A stretch of 5,275 bases of DNA from an uncultured Vogesella sp. (GTDB lineage: Bacteria > Pseudomonadota > Gammaproteobacteria > Burkholderiales > Chromobacteriaceae), in assembly GCA_946479405.1 (NCBI GenBank), contig CAMLGD010000217.1, positions 1 to 5,275 of the forward strand, written 5' to 3'. This document shows positions 1 to 5,275 of the stretch, one piece after another. Within the stretch, counting starts at the first letter, position 1; each line of letters begins with the position of its first letter. A model generated the notes under the pieces. The model did not search any database, was not told the DNA's origin, and saw nothing but the letters and a program-made list of their open reading frames with translations. Position numbers and translations under genes: made by a program.

Positions 1-159
1 ATGGCGCGCATGCGCGTGGCGCTGTCGGAAATGGCGATTACCGGTATCAAGACCAACATCCCGCTGCATCAGGAACTGTTCCTGGATGGCGAGTTCCGCC
101 ACGGCGGCACCAGCATCCACTATCTGGAAGAACGCCTGTCGCAGTTGAAGAAAGGTTAA
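1..159 (+). CDS. accC: Biotin carboxylase subunit of acetyl-CoA carboxylase, C-terminal end (5' partial)
   Basis: The last 52 residues of a protein read open from base 1 to the TAA at 157-159. They match the C-terminus of AccC: RMRVALSEM, then GIKTNIPLH, then HGGTSIHYLEERL, close to the E. coli segment ending in HGGTNIHYLEKKL. AccC is the ATP-dependent enzyme that carboxylates biotin on the carrier protein AccB, the first half-reaction of malonyl-CoA formation in the cytoplasm. Only the end of the C-terminal biotin-carboxylase domain is visible; the ATP-grasp core lies upstream of the window. The ATG at base 1 is an internal methionine, not the start. prmA begins 3 bases after the stop, so the two are probably co-transcribed and translationally coupled. 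Confidence 0.95.
   Translation: MARMRVALSEMAITGIKTNIPLHQELFLDGEFRHGGTSIHYLEERLSQLKKG
151..155 (+). promoter_or_regulatory. Ribosome binding site of prmA
   Basis: AAAGG lies inside the last codons of accC, 7 bases before the ATG at 163. It supports that start and suggests that ribosomes finishing accC re-initiate on prmA. Confidence 0.6.
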
Positions 160-162
160 GTC

Positions 163-1053
163 ATGGCCTGGCTGCAAGCCACCATTGAAGCCGACTCGGC
201 GATCGCCGAGCAGCTTGCCGATGTACTGATGGATGTCGGTGCGCTGTCGGCCACCATCGAAGACGCGCTGGCCGGCACCGCCGACGAGCAGCCGATCTTC
301 GGTGAGCCGGGCGAGCCGGTAGACCAGCTGTGGAGCCACAGCCTGATCAACGCATTGTTTGCCGAAGATGCCGACGTGGATCTGATGATCGCGGCGGCCG
401 CCAACCAATGTCGCATGACAGTGCCAAGCTACACGGTTGGCCGCGTGGAAGAGCAAGACTGGGTGCGCCTGACGCAAAGCCAGTTCGACCCGATCCGCAT
501 TTCCGACCGGCTATGGATCACCCCGACCTGGCATGTATCGCCGGACCCGGCGGCCATCAACCTGCAGCTGGACCCGGGCCTGGCATTCGGCACCGGTAGC
601 CACCCCACCACGCGGCTATGCCTGCAGTGGCTGGACAGCCAGATCAAAGGTGGCGAGAGCGTGCTCGACTACGGCTGCGGCTCCGGCATTCTCGCCATCG
701 CGGCGATGAAGCTGGGCGCCGGCTACACTCGCGGCATCGATATCGACGCCCAGGCGGTGCGCGCCAGCATCGACAACGCGGTACAGAACGGCGTCACCGG
801 CGACTTCGGTCTGCCGGGCAGCCTGCAGCCGGGCGAGTACGATGTGGTGGTGGCCAATATCCTGGCCAACCCACTGCGTATGCTGGGCGAATTACTGGCT
901 AGCCATGTGAAAACCGGTGGTAAAATCGTGCTGTCCGGCATTCTGGCCGAGCAAGCCGATGAAATGTCGGCACTCTATGCGCAGTGGTTCGACATGGACC
1001 CGGCAGTCTTCGACGAAGGCTGGACACGCCTGAGCGGCAGCAAACGCGCCTGA
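163..1053 (+). CDS. prmA: Ribosomal protein L11 methyltransferase
   Basis: This 296-residue protein is close to the family length (293 in E. coli). PrmA trimethylates lysines and the N-terminus of ribosomal protein L11 in the cytoplasm, using S-adenosylmethionine. The N-terminal ~100 residues form the L11-recognition part, ending in the family motif EQDWVR (97-102). The linker carries LDPGLAFGTGSHPTT (136-150). The Rossmann methyltransferase domain follows, with the SAM-binding motif DYGCGSGIL (169-177), the acidic pair in GIDID (191-195) that should hold the ribose, and the diagnostic NILANPL (232-238). All expected motifs are present and the frame is intact. The start is set by the AAAGG site and the 3-base gap after accC. 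A strong terminator follows within 25 bases, so this is the last gene of its transcript. L11 methylation is dispensable in E. coli, so the enzyme probably fine-tunes ribosomes. Confidence 0.97.
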   Translation: MAWLQATIEADSAIAEQLADVLMDVGALSATIEDALAGTADEQPIFGEPGEPVDQLWSHSLINALFAEDADVDLMIAAAANQCRMTVPSYTVGRVEEQDWVRLTQSQFDPIRISDRLWITPTWHVSPDPAAINLQLDPGLAFGTGSHPTTRLCLQWLDSQIKGGESVLDYGCGSGILAIAAMKLGAGYTRGIDIDAQAVRASIDNAVQNGVTGDFGLPGSLQPGEYDVVVANILANPLRMLGELLASHVKTGGKIVLSGILAEQADEMSALYAQWFDMDPAVFDEGWTRLSGSKRA

Positions 1054-1074
1054 CGCGGCAGCAACATCGCCCCA

Positions 1075-1104
1075 GGGTCGCCGGCCATGCCGGCGGCCCT
1101 TTTT
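1075..1104 (+). terminator. Rho-independent terminator after prmA
   Basis: An 11-bp GC-rich stem (1075-1085 with 1089-1099, one T-G wobble) closes on a 3-base loop and is followed by five T residues (1100-1104). It starts 21 bases after the prmA stop and should end the accC-prmA transcript, separating it from the next gene. Confidence 0.9.
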
Positions 1105-1156
1105 GCACGCCGGCGCCAAGTCGCGACCAACCTAACAAGGCAACACAGAACTCGCC

Positions 1157-2329
1157 ATGAGCCATACCACGCAGTGCCCCAGCTGTCAGACCAAGTTCAA
1201 AGTCACCGACGCCCATCTGGCGCTGGCCGGCGGCATGGTACGTTGCGGCCGCTGCAGCCATGTCTTCCATGCCCCCAGCTACTTCGACAGCAACACGCCG
1301 CAGGCAGAAACCATGCCGCCGGCAGCCGTAAAGCCCCCGGCGCCAAGCCAGCCCGCGCGGCCACAGCTCGTGGAAGACGATTTCGAGCTGGAGCTGCCGG
1401 ACTTCGAACCGGAAGCTACGCCCGCCAGCAGTGCCGACCAGCCCAGCCCGCAGCCCGCTCCTGCGGCAGCTGTAGCTCCGTTAGCCGAGCACAACGACGA
1501 CGATTTCAAGCTGCCGGATTTCGACCTGCTGCGCGACCCGGAACCAGAAGCACCAGCTGCGGCTACACCCATCGGCCCGGACTTCCGCAATGCCGCGCGC
1601 GACGCCGAGCAGGATGGCCGCCAGCAGCTGGCTGAATTCCAGCAGGCACTGGCCGACGCCTTGCGCCCGCAACACAATGTGGAAGCCCCTTCCACCCCGC
1701 TGGCCGCCAACCCGTTCGAGGCCGATGCGGAGGAAGAGCATGCCCCGAGTGCTCCTACCGCTTCCATCTGGACCGCCGAACCGGAACCGGATGCCATCAC
1801 CACCGCGATCATCGATACGCCCGCGGCCGACAACGATGCAGGCTCGCCGTGGTGGCGTAATGTGTTGCTGGCGCTGCTGGCCGTACTGCTGCTGCTGTTG
1901 CTGCTGGGCCAGATCCTGTTCATCAACCGCACCCGTGCCAGTGCCGAAATGCCGGAGCTGCGTCCGGCTTTCGAGGCCATCTGCGACGTGCTCGGCTGCG
2001 GCGTGCCATTGCCCAGCGACCGCCAGCTGATTCGCACCGAGTGGTCGGAGCTGTCCTTCATTCCCGACCATGAGCGGCTGATCCAGCTCAACGCCACGCT
2101 GAAGAACCTGGCACCGTATCCGCAAGCATTCCCGCTGATGGAAGTGACGCTGAAAAATGCCAGCGACCAGATCATGATGCGCAAGGTACTGCTGCCGCAG
2201 GAGTACCTGAAGCCGCAGGATTACCAGCTGGGCCAGTTCAATGCCAACAGCGAACTGAAGCTGCAGCTGCGTATGGAAGTCATCGGCGGCAAGGCGCAGG
2301 GTTACAGCCTGGATTTCTTCTACCGCTGA
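1157..2329 (+). CDS. Zinc-ribbon and DUF3426 single-pass membrane protein
   Basis: This 390-residue protein has unknown function. Residues 1-39 form an MJ0042-type zinc ribbon with CPSC (7-10) and CGRC (30-33). Residues 40-231 are a low-complexity linker rich in Pro, Ala, Asp and Glu, likely disordered, containing two copies of a short acidic motif (DDFELELPDF at 74-83, DDFKLPDF at 115-122). A very leucine-rich transmembrane helix spans about 235-256. The rest matches the DUF3426 domain, with a cysteine pair at C276 and C281 (CDVLGC) and the motif LLPQEYL near residue 352. From family knowledge the ribbon should be cytoplasmic and DUF3426 periplasmic. Charges flanking the helix (one Arg before, two after) do not clearly confirm this. 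The start is chosen because the ribbon begins at once; the AAGG at 1137-1140 lies 16 bases away, too far for a good ribosome site. Terminators on both sides indicate its own transcript. Proposed roles such as regulator or envelope scaffold would be guesses. Confidence 0.9.
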   Translation: MSHTTQCPSCQTKFKVTDAHLALAGGMVRCGRCSHVFHAPSYFDSNTPQAETMPPAAVKPPAPSQPARPQLVEDDFELELPDFEPEATPASSADQPSPQPAPAAAVAPLAEHNDDDFKLPDFDLLRDPEPEAPAAATPIGPDFRNAARDAEQDGRQQLAEFQQALADALRPQHNVEAPSTPLAANPFEADAEEEHAPSAPTASIWTAEPEPDAITTAIIDTPAADNDAGSPWWRNVLLALLAVLLLLLLLGQILFINRTRASAEMPELRPAFEAICDVLGCGVPLPSDRQLIRTEWSELSFIPDHERLIQLNATLKNLAPYPQAFPLMEVTLKNASDQIMMRKVLLPQEYLKPQDYQLGQFNANSELKLQLRMEVIGGKAQGYSLDFFYR

Positions 2330-2353
2330 AGCACGCCACGCCCTGCCCCAGCA

Positions 2354-2383
2354 CAAGGTTGGCCGCGGCCAACCTTGCTTTTT
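2354..2383 (+). terminator. Rho-independent terminator after the DUF3426 gene
   Basis: A perfect 24-base palindrome (2354-2377, folding as about 10 bp with a 4-base loop) is followed by a C and five T residues (2379-2383). It begins 24 bases after the stop codon. The other strand has no matching T run (only AA and mixed bases precede the stem), so it acts mainly on the plus strand. Confidence 0.9.
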
Positions 2384-2416
2384 ATGCGGGCTGGGCCACC
2401 ATGAAGGCATGCCAAC

Positions 2417-2439
2417 GCTACCGGCAATGGCCAGGTAGC
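2417..2439 (+). other. Hairpin in the leader of the Tpx-like gene
   Basis: GCTACC (2417-2422) pairs with GGTAGC (2434-2439), and inside it GGC (2423-2425) pairs with GCC (2430-2432), leaving a bulged A2433 and the loop AATG. This 9-bp stem ends 9 bases before the Shine-Dalgarno site. No T run follows, so it is not a terminator. It may shape translation or mRNA stability; that is inference. Confidence 0.45.
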
Positions 2440-2448
2440 AGAGCCGAC

Positions 2449-2453
2449 AGGAG
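2449..2453 (+). promoter_or_regulatory. Ribosome binding site of the Tpx-like gene
   Basis: AGGAG stands 6 bases before the ATG at 2460, the strongest Shine-Dalgarno match in the window. It fixes the start of the Tpx-like protein and argues that the gene is actively translated rather than decaying. Confidence 0.8.
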
Positions 2454-2459
2454 ACCAGC

Positions 2460-2984
2460 ATGGCACAGCATTTCTTGCGTTACGGCGATGAAAGCATGGC
2501 GGTGGGGGGCAGTTTTCCGGAGGCCGGGCAGCTGCTGCCCAGTTTCATGCTGGTGGATGAGCATCTGCGCGATGTGGCGCTGGAGCGCTTTCTCGGGCGT
2601 ACCAAGCTGATTGTCACCCTGCTGTCGCTGGATGCCGACCAGGGAGGCCTTGCCGTGCTGCAGCAACTGCGCCGCAAGCTGGAAGGCTGGCCGCTGCTGC
2701 AGTTCATCGTCATCAGCGTCGATTCGCCGTTCAGCCTGCACCGGGCGCGCAAGGAGCACGGTCTGCCCAATGTGGTGCTGCTGTCCACCCTGCGTGGCCG
2801 CGACTTCCACAAGCATTTCGGCGTACTGCTGCAGGACTACCCGCTGGCCGGCATGACCTGCCCGGCACTGTGGCTGGTGGATGACGATGATCGCATCCTG
2901 TACGCGCAGCGGCTGGAAAACGCCGATGACGACTTCGACCTCGCCGGAATCCGCAACGCGCTGCTGGCCAAGCTGCCGGGCTAA
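2460..2984 (+). CDS. Thiol-peroxidase-like (Tpx family) protein lacking the catalytic residues
   Basis: This 174-residue protein aligns with Tpx, the periplasmic or cytosolic atypical 2-Cys peroxiredoxin (168 residues in E. coli), along its whole length. Shared landmarks include the FPEAGQ segment (19-24), LVDEHLRDVALERF (31-44), SVDSPF (86-91) and NVVLLSTLR (104-112), then PLAGM (128-132) and an LVDDDDRI strand-turn (139-146). By manual alignment with E. coli Tpx the peroxidatic Cys is Gly62, the catalytic Thr is Ala59, the preceding Pro is Leu55, the resolving Cys is Arg97 and the active-site Arg is Pro135. The only cysteine is C134, next to that Pro. Peroxide reduction by the usual mechanism therefore looks impossible. 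The frame is intact, the ribosome site is strong and it has its own terminator, so it reads as a maintained gene, not a pseudogene. No signal peptide is visible, so it is probably cytoplasmic. Function is unknown; a binding, scaffold or sensor role is possible. It should not be named tpx without this caveat. Confidence 0.85.
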   Translation: MAQHFLRYGDESMAVGGSFPEAGQLLPSFMLVDEHLRDVALERFLGRTKLIVTLLSLDADQGGLAVLQQLRRKLEGWPLLQFIVISVDSPFSLHRARKEHGLPNVVLLSTLRGRDFHKHFGVLLQDYPLAGMTCPALWLVDDDDRILYAQRLENADDDFDLAGIRNALLAKLPG

Positions 2985-2999
2985 CGCGCAGCCAACATG

Positions 3000-3028
3000 A
3001 AAAAAGGCGCCCACAGGCGCCTTTTTTT
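3000..3028. terminator. Bidirectional terminator between the Tpx-like gene and gpsA
   Basis: GGCGCC (3006-3011) and GGCGCC (3016-3021) pair around a CACA loop, flanked by six A residues on the left (3000-3005) and seven T residues on the right (3022-3028). Read from either strand it gives a GC stem followed by a U run. It lies 15 bases after the Tpx-like stop and 13 bases after the gpsA stop, so it can end both convergent transcripts. Confidence 0.93.
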
Positions 3029-3041
3029 AATACCCAGCCAC

Positions 3042-4037
3042 TCAGGGCTGGCCGAACTCCGGCTTGGGCGTACGCCCCAGCAGGCTTTCCACCACGCTTT
3101 GCGGCGTGGCCTGGTGATACAGCAACTCGCACACCGCGGCGGTGATCGGCATGTCCACCTCCAATCGCTCCGCCATTTTCAGCACCTCGCGCGCGGTCGG
3201 CACGCCTTCAGCCACATGGCCCAGCTCGGTCAGGATATCGGCCAGTGATTTGCCTTCCGCCAGCTTGAGGCCAACCTGACGGTTGCGCGACAGCGCCCCG
3301 GTGCAGGTCAGGATCAGATCGCCGACCCCGGACAGGCCCTGCATGCTCTGCTGGCTGCCCCCCAGCGCCACCGCCAGCCGGGTGATCTCGGCCAGCCCGC
3401 GAGTGATCAGCGCCGCCCGGGCATTCATGCCGAAACCCAGACCATCGGCCACGCCGGTGGCAATTGCCATCACGTTCTTCACCGCGCCGCCGACTTCCAC
3501 CCCTACCAGATCGTCGTTGGCGTAGATGCGCAACAGCGGGCTGTGCAGCTCGCGGGCAAAATCGCGGGCAAAACCGTAGTTTTCCGACGCCAGCGACACC
3601 GCCGCCGGCAGCCCCAATGCCACTTCCTTGGCAAAGCTGGGACCGGACAAGACACCAACGGTCTTCAGCCGTGGAAACTCCTCCGCCACCACCTGATGTG
3701 GCAGCAGGCTGGAGCCGGCTTCGAAGCCCTTGCACGCCCACAGCAGCGGCGCATCCACCTTCAGCCGCGCCAGCTCCTTCAGGGTTGGCCGCAGACCGGC
3801 GATCGGCGTTACCACCAGCACCAGCTCCACGCCCATCACCGCTTCGGACAGATCGGCCGACAGGTGCAGCTTGTCCGGCAGCGGGCAATCCGGCAGATAA
3901 CGGCGGTTGAGGCGGTTGGCCTGCATGTCCACCATCTGCGCGGCATCGCGGCCCCACAGCGTCACCTCGTGCTGACGGCTGAAGGCAATCGCCAATGCCG
4001 TGCCCCAGGCACCGGCACCGATAACGGTCATTTTCAT
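3042..4037 (-). CDS. gpsA: NAD(P)-dependent glycerol-3-phosphate dehydrogenase
   Basis: This 331-residue protein (339 in E. coli) reduces dihydroxyacetone phosphate to sn-glycerol-3-phosphate in the cytoplasm, supplying the backbone for phospholipids. The N-terminal Rossmann domain starts at once with [12 protein letters not shown] (5-16), the GxGxxG dinucleotide site. ACKGFE (101-106) and [10 protein letters not shown] (131-140) are family signatures. The C-terminal helical domain has GGAVKNV (183-189) with the expected catalytic Lys187, and [13 protein letters not shown] (203-215), which binds substrate phosphate. The open frame extends 52 codons further upstream, but that part lies inside the preceding SH3 gene and has no homology. 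The ATG at 4037, 4 bases after the SH3 stop, fits the conserved N-terminus; a second ATG at 4031 is a minor alternative. GGGG-type Shine-Dalgarno bases (4048-4052) lie 10 bases upstream. It is the last gene of the secB cluster and ends at the bidirectional terminator. Confidence 0.97.
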   Translation of the reverse strand: MKMTVIGAGAWGTALAIAFSRQHEVTLWGRDAAQMVDMQANRLNRRYLPDCPLPDKLHLSADLSEAVMGVELVLVVTPIAGLRPTLKELARLKVDAPLLWACKGFEAGSSLLPHQVVAEEFPRLKTVGVLSGPSFAKEVALGLPAAVSLASENYGFARDFARELHSPLLRIYANDDLVGVEVGGAVKNVMAIATGVADGLGFGMNARAALITRGLAEITRLAVALGGSQQSMQGLSGVGDLILTCTGALSRNRQVGLKLAEGKSLADILTELGHVAEGVPTAREVLKMAERLEVDMPITAAVCELLYHQATPQSVVESLLGRTPKPEFGQP

Positions 4038-4041
4038 GCGC

Positions 4042-4485
4042 TTACAGTCCCCACAGCCCGCTGATCTGGGCATAGCCACTGCTGCCATCGCGGTGCTTGA
4101 CCTTGACCCAGCTGCTCTGCGGCGGCTCGACCATATCCAGCACCAGGTCTTTTTCCGCCCAGAACAGCAGCTTGCCCTGATCGTTGGCCGCATCGCGCAC
4201 CGCCAGCCGCTCTGCCGTCACCAGCAGCGTGCGGCGGTTGGACAGCGCTGCACCCGGAATCCAGGCGATGCTGCCGGTGGCGTCGCGCACGCGCGACCAG
4301 TCTTTCTGCGTGGCCAGCACTTCCACCGGATAGTAGCGGCTGACAACGAACTGTTTCTTGGCGGTAAGGGTCGGCGCCTCGTACAGCGCGACGCCGGTCT
4401 CCTTCACCGAACGGAATTCCAGCGCAAACGCCGTACCGGCCAGCGAGGCGAGTACGGCGGCAGCAACAAGCAGATGTCGCTTCAT
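4042..4485 (-). CDS. Secreted SH3-domain protein (SH3_4/DUF1058 type)
   Basis: This 147-residue protein carries a signal peptide: MKR, a hydrophobic core to about residue 18, and a cleavage site after AFA (19-21), so the mature form begins near LEFRSV and should be periplasmic. The mature part looks like two bacterial SH3 repeats. The first has VALYEAP (32-38) and [15 protein letters not shown] (62-76); the second has LAVRDAA (94-100) and [15 protein letters not shown] (125-139), ending in the family-like SGLWGL. Such domains often bind peptidoglycan or peptides, but the substrate here is unknown. The frame is open to a GTG at 4524 inside secB; the ATG at 4485 is preferred because it puts the signal peptide at the N-terminus. 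It starts 7 bases after the secB stop without a clear Shine-Dalgarno site, so translational coupling is likely. Its own stop lies 4 bases before gpsA. Confidence 0.88.
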   Translation of the reverse strand: MKRHLLVAAAVLASLAGTAFALEFRSVKETGVALYEAPTLTAKKQFVVSRYYPVEVLATQKDWSRVRDATGSIAWIPGAALSNRRTLLVTAERLAVRDAANDQGKLLFWAEKDLVLDMVEPPQSSWVKVKHRDGSSGYAQISGLWGL

Positions 4486-4492
4486 AGTGGTA

Positions 4493-4945
4493 TCAGGCGT
4501 TGCCGGCTTCGGCCTGGGCAGCACGCTGTTGCAGGTACAGGGCTTCGAAGTTGATCGGCGACAGCAGTACCGGCGGGAAGCCGGCGCGGCTCACCAAGTT
4601 GGATACGGCTTCGCGCGCATAGGGGAACAGGATGTTCGGGCAAGCCACGCCCAGAATCGGGTCCACATCTTCTGCCGGCACGTTCTGGATCTGGAAAATG
4701 CCCGCCTGGGTCACTTCGCACAGGAACATGGTTTTTTCCGGCAGCTTGGCAGTCACGGTGATGGTGAGCGACGCTTCGAAGAAACCTTCATCCAGTTGCT
4801 GGCCGCCGTTGGCCAGCTGCATGTCGATTTCCGGCTGTGCCTGTTCCAGGAACACCTGCGGAGCATGCGGCACTTCGAAGGACATGTCCTTCACGTAGAT
4901 TTTTTCGATGGAGAAAACCGGTTCCAGCTGTTGTTGTTCGCTCAT
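4493..4945 (-). CDS. secB: Protein-export chaperone SecB
   Basis: This 150-residue protein (155 in E. coli) is a cytoplasmic tetrameric chaperone that keeps preproteins unfolded and hands them to SecA for Sec-dependent export. Visible family features are [19 protein letters not shown] near the N-terminus (11-29), the beta-strand region LTITVTAKL (60-68), [11 protein letters not shown] (74-84), the signature [11 protein letters not shown] (102-112), SRAGFPP (119-125) and NFEALYLQQ (132-140). The C-terminal tail is short and less acidic than that of E. coli. The frame reaches a GTG at 4966, but MSEQ at 4945 matches the usual N-terminus. No strong Shine-Dalgarno site is seen ahead of it. It follows grxC by 124 bases and precedes the SH3 gene by 7, matching the well-known grxC-secB-gpsA neighbourhood. 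Confidence 0.97.
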   Translation of the reverse strand: MSEQQQLEPVFSIEKIYVKDMSFEVPHAPQVFLEQAQPEIDMQLANGGQQLDEGFFEASLTITVTAKLPEKTMFLCEVTQAGIFQIQNVPAEDVDPILGVACPNILFPYAREAVSNLVSRAGFPPVLLSPINFEALYLQQRAAQAEAGNA

Positions 4946-4962
4946 GTTGTGCAATCTCGAAG

Positions 4963-4977
4963 GCACCCGGAGGGTGC
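4963..4977 (-). other. Small hairpin in the secB leader
   Basis: GCACCC (4963-4968) and GGGTGC (4972-4977) form a perfect 6-bp stem with a 3-base loop, ending 17 bases upstream of the secB ATG on the minus strand. No T run follows, so a terminator is unlikely. It could affect access to the secB start. Confidence 0.4.
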
Positions 4978-4992
4978 GGGGTTGAAGTCTGG

Positions 4993-5026
4993 GCCGGCGC
5001 GGCAGCTAGTTGCCTGCCCGGCCGGC
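4993..5026. other. GC-rich inverted repeat between grxC and secB
   Basis: GCCGGC (4993-4998) pairs with GCCGGC (5021-5026), and inside it GGCAG (5001-5005) pairs with CTGCC (5014-5018). A 2x2 internal loop separates the two stems and the terminal loop is 8 bases. Neither strand has a following T run. It could weakly attenuate readthrough from grxC or stabilise an mRNA end, or be a by-product of high GC. Confidence 0.35.
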
Positions 5027-5029
5027 GTG

Positions 5030-5047
5030 TCGTGCATCATCGCACGA
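5030..5047. other. Inverted repeat just after grxC
   Basis: TCGTGC (5030-5035) and GCACGA (5042-5047) form a perfect 6-bp stem with a 6-base loop, 22 bases past the grxC stop on the minus strand. On that strand the T-rich stretch comes before the stem rather than after it, so it is not a standard terminator for grxC. Confidence 0.35.
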
Positions 5048-5069
5048 AAAGATGACAGTCGCACCGGGC

Positions 5070-5275
5070 TTAGCCGGCCAGCAACGGCTCCAGCTTGCCG
5101 GCGGCATTGAGCGCCACCAGGTCGTCGCAGCCACCGACATGGGTCTCGCCGATGAAGATCTGCGGCACGGTGCGGCGGCCGGTGATGCTCATCATTTTCT
5201 CGCGCTCGACCGGGTCCAGGTCGATACGGATTTCGGTGATGGCAGCCACACCCTTGCTGGACAGCAGTTGTTTGG
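5070..5275 (-). CDS. grxC: Glutaredoxin 3 (5' end outside the window)
   Basis: The visible 67 C-terminal residues match GrxC, a cytoplasmic glutathione-dependent thiol-disulfide reductase of about 85 residues. KQLLSSKGV parallels the E. coli KALLSSKGV; the cis-proline loop TVPQIFI (36-42 of the visible part) and the glutathione-binding HVGGCDDL (45-52) are intact. The sequence ends with LEPLLAG and TAA at 5070-5072. The N-terminal strand and CPYC active site lie beyond the right edge, so redox competence cannot be confirmed here. Its position upstream of secB is as in E. coli. No clear terminator follows, so some transcripts may read through into secB. Confidence 0.95.
   Translation of the reverse strand, partial: KQLLSSKGVAAITEIRIDLDPVEREKMMSITGRRTVPQIFIGETHVGGCDDLVALNAAGKLEPLLAG

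Noticed and set aside
1279..2461. Two long open frames (about 300 residues each) on the minus strand opposite the DUF3426 gene
   Set aside because: They are shadows of GC-rich coding sequence: low-complexity Ser/Gly/Ala or Gln-rich translations, no recognisable domain, and the plus-strand product has clear zinc-ribbon, membrane and DUF3426 features.
2460..2984. Calling the Tpx-like gene a pseudogene
   Set aside because: No stop, frameshift or truncation is visible, the ribosome site is strong and the fold motifs are kept; only the catalytic residues are changed.
3208..3957. Open frame of 249 residues overlapping gpsA in another frame on the minus strand
   Set aside because: It is Gly/Arg/Ala-rich with no domain, and gpsA motifs are intact in the true frame.
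4038..4193. A 52-residue N-terminal extension of GpsA
   Set aside because: It overlaps the end of the SH3 gene in another frame and precedes the conserved Rossmann start; the ATG at 4037 fits the family.
4486..4524. GTG start giving 13 more residues to the SH3 protein
   Set aside because: It would bury the signal peptide and overlap the end of secB; the ATG at 4485 puts MKR and the hydrophobic core at the N-terminus.
4946..4966. GTG start giving 7 more residues to SecB
   Set aside because: The usual SecB N-terminus is MSEQ, matched by the ATG at 4945, and the GTG lies inside a hairpin without a ribosome site.
5028..5069. Possible minus-strand promoter for secB (CTGTCA followed by GATGAT-like bases)
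   Set aside because: Both boxes match the sigma-70 consensus poorly, and the second lies in a hairpin loop; not enough to call.

Overview
This is a gene-dense, GC-rich stretch of a bacterial chromosome, most likely from a betaproteobacterium. The gene content and protein sequences fit the Neisseriales/Chromobacteriaceae best, but that placement is inference from remembered family features, not a search. Seven protein genes are present, two of them cut by the window edges. I see no mobile element, CRISPR array, tRNA or rRNA, and no gene-free stretch longer than about 130 bases.

Left half, plus strand: the 3' end of accC (biotin carboxylase, fatty-acid synthesis) is followed 3 bases later by prmA (ribosomal protein L11 methyltransferase), and this pair closes with a strong hairpin-plus-T-run terminator. 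Next is a stand-alone gene for a zinc-ribbon/DUF3426 single-pass membrane protein, closed by its own perfectly palindromic terminator. Third is a 174-residue protein that aligns with thiol peroxidase (Tpx) along its whole length but lacks both redox cysteines and the other catalytic positions. A compact hairpin precedes its strong Shine-Dalgarno site. A bidirectional terminator separates it from the convergent genes on the right.

Right half, minus strand, read from right to left: grxC (glutaredoxin 3, 5' end outside the window), secB (export chaperone), a small secreted SH3-domain protein, and gpsA (glycerol-3-phosphate dehydrogenase). The order grxC-secB-gpsA matches the E. coli cluster, here with the SH3 gene between secB and gpsA. 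Spacings of 7 and 4 bases suggest that secB, the SH3 gene and gpsA are co-transcribed. The 124-base grxC-secB gap holds three GC-rich hairpins but no clear terminator or promoter.

Most of the window is conserved housekeeping DNA: lipid precursor synthesis (accC, gpsA), ribosome modification (prmA), thiol redox (grxC) and protein export (secB). The most unusual item is the catalytically dead-looking Tpx homologue. Its redox residues are replaced, while a Cys-Pro pair resembling a thioredoxin cis-proline loop stands where the peroxiredoxin arginine should be.
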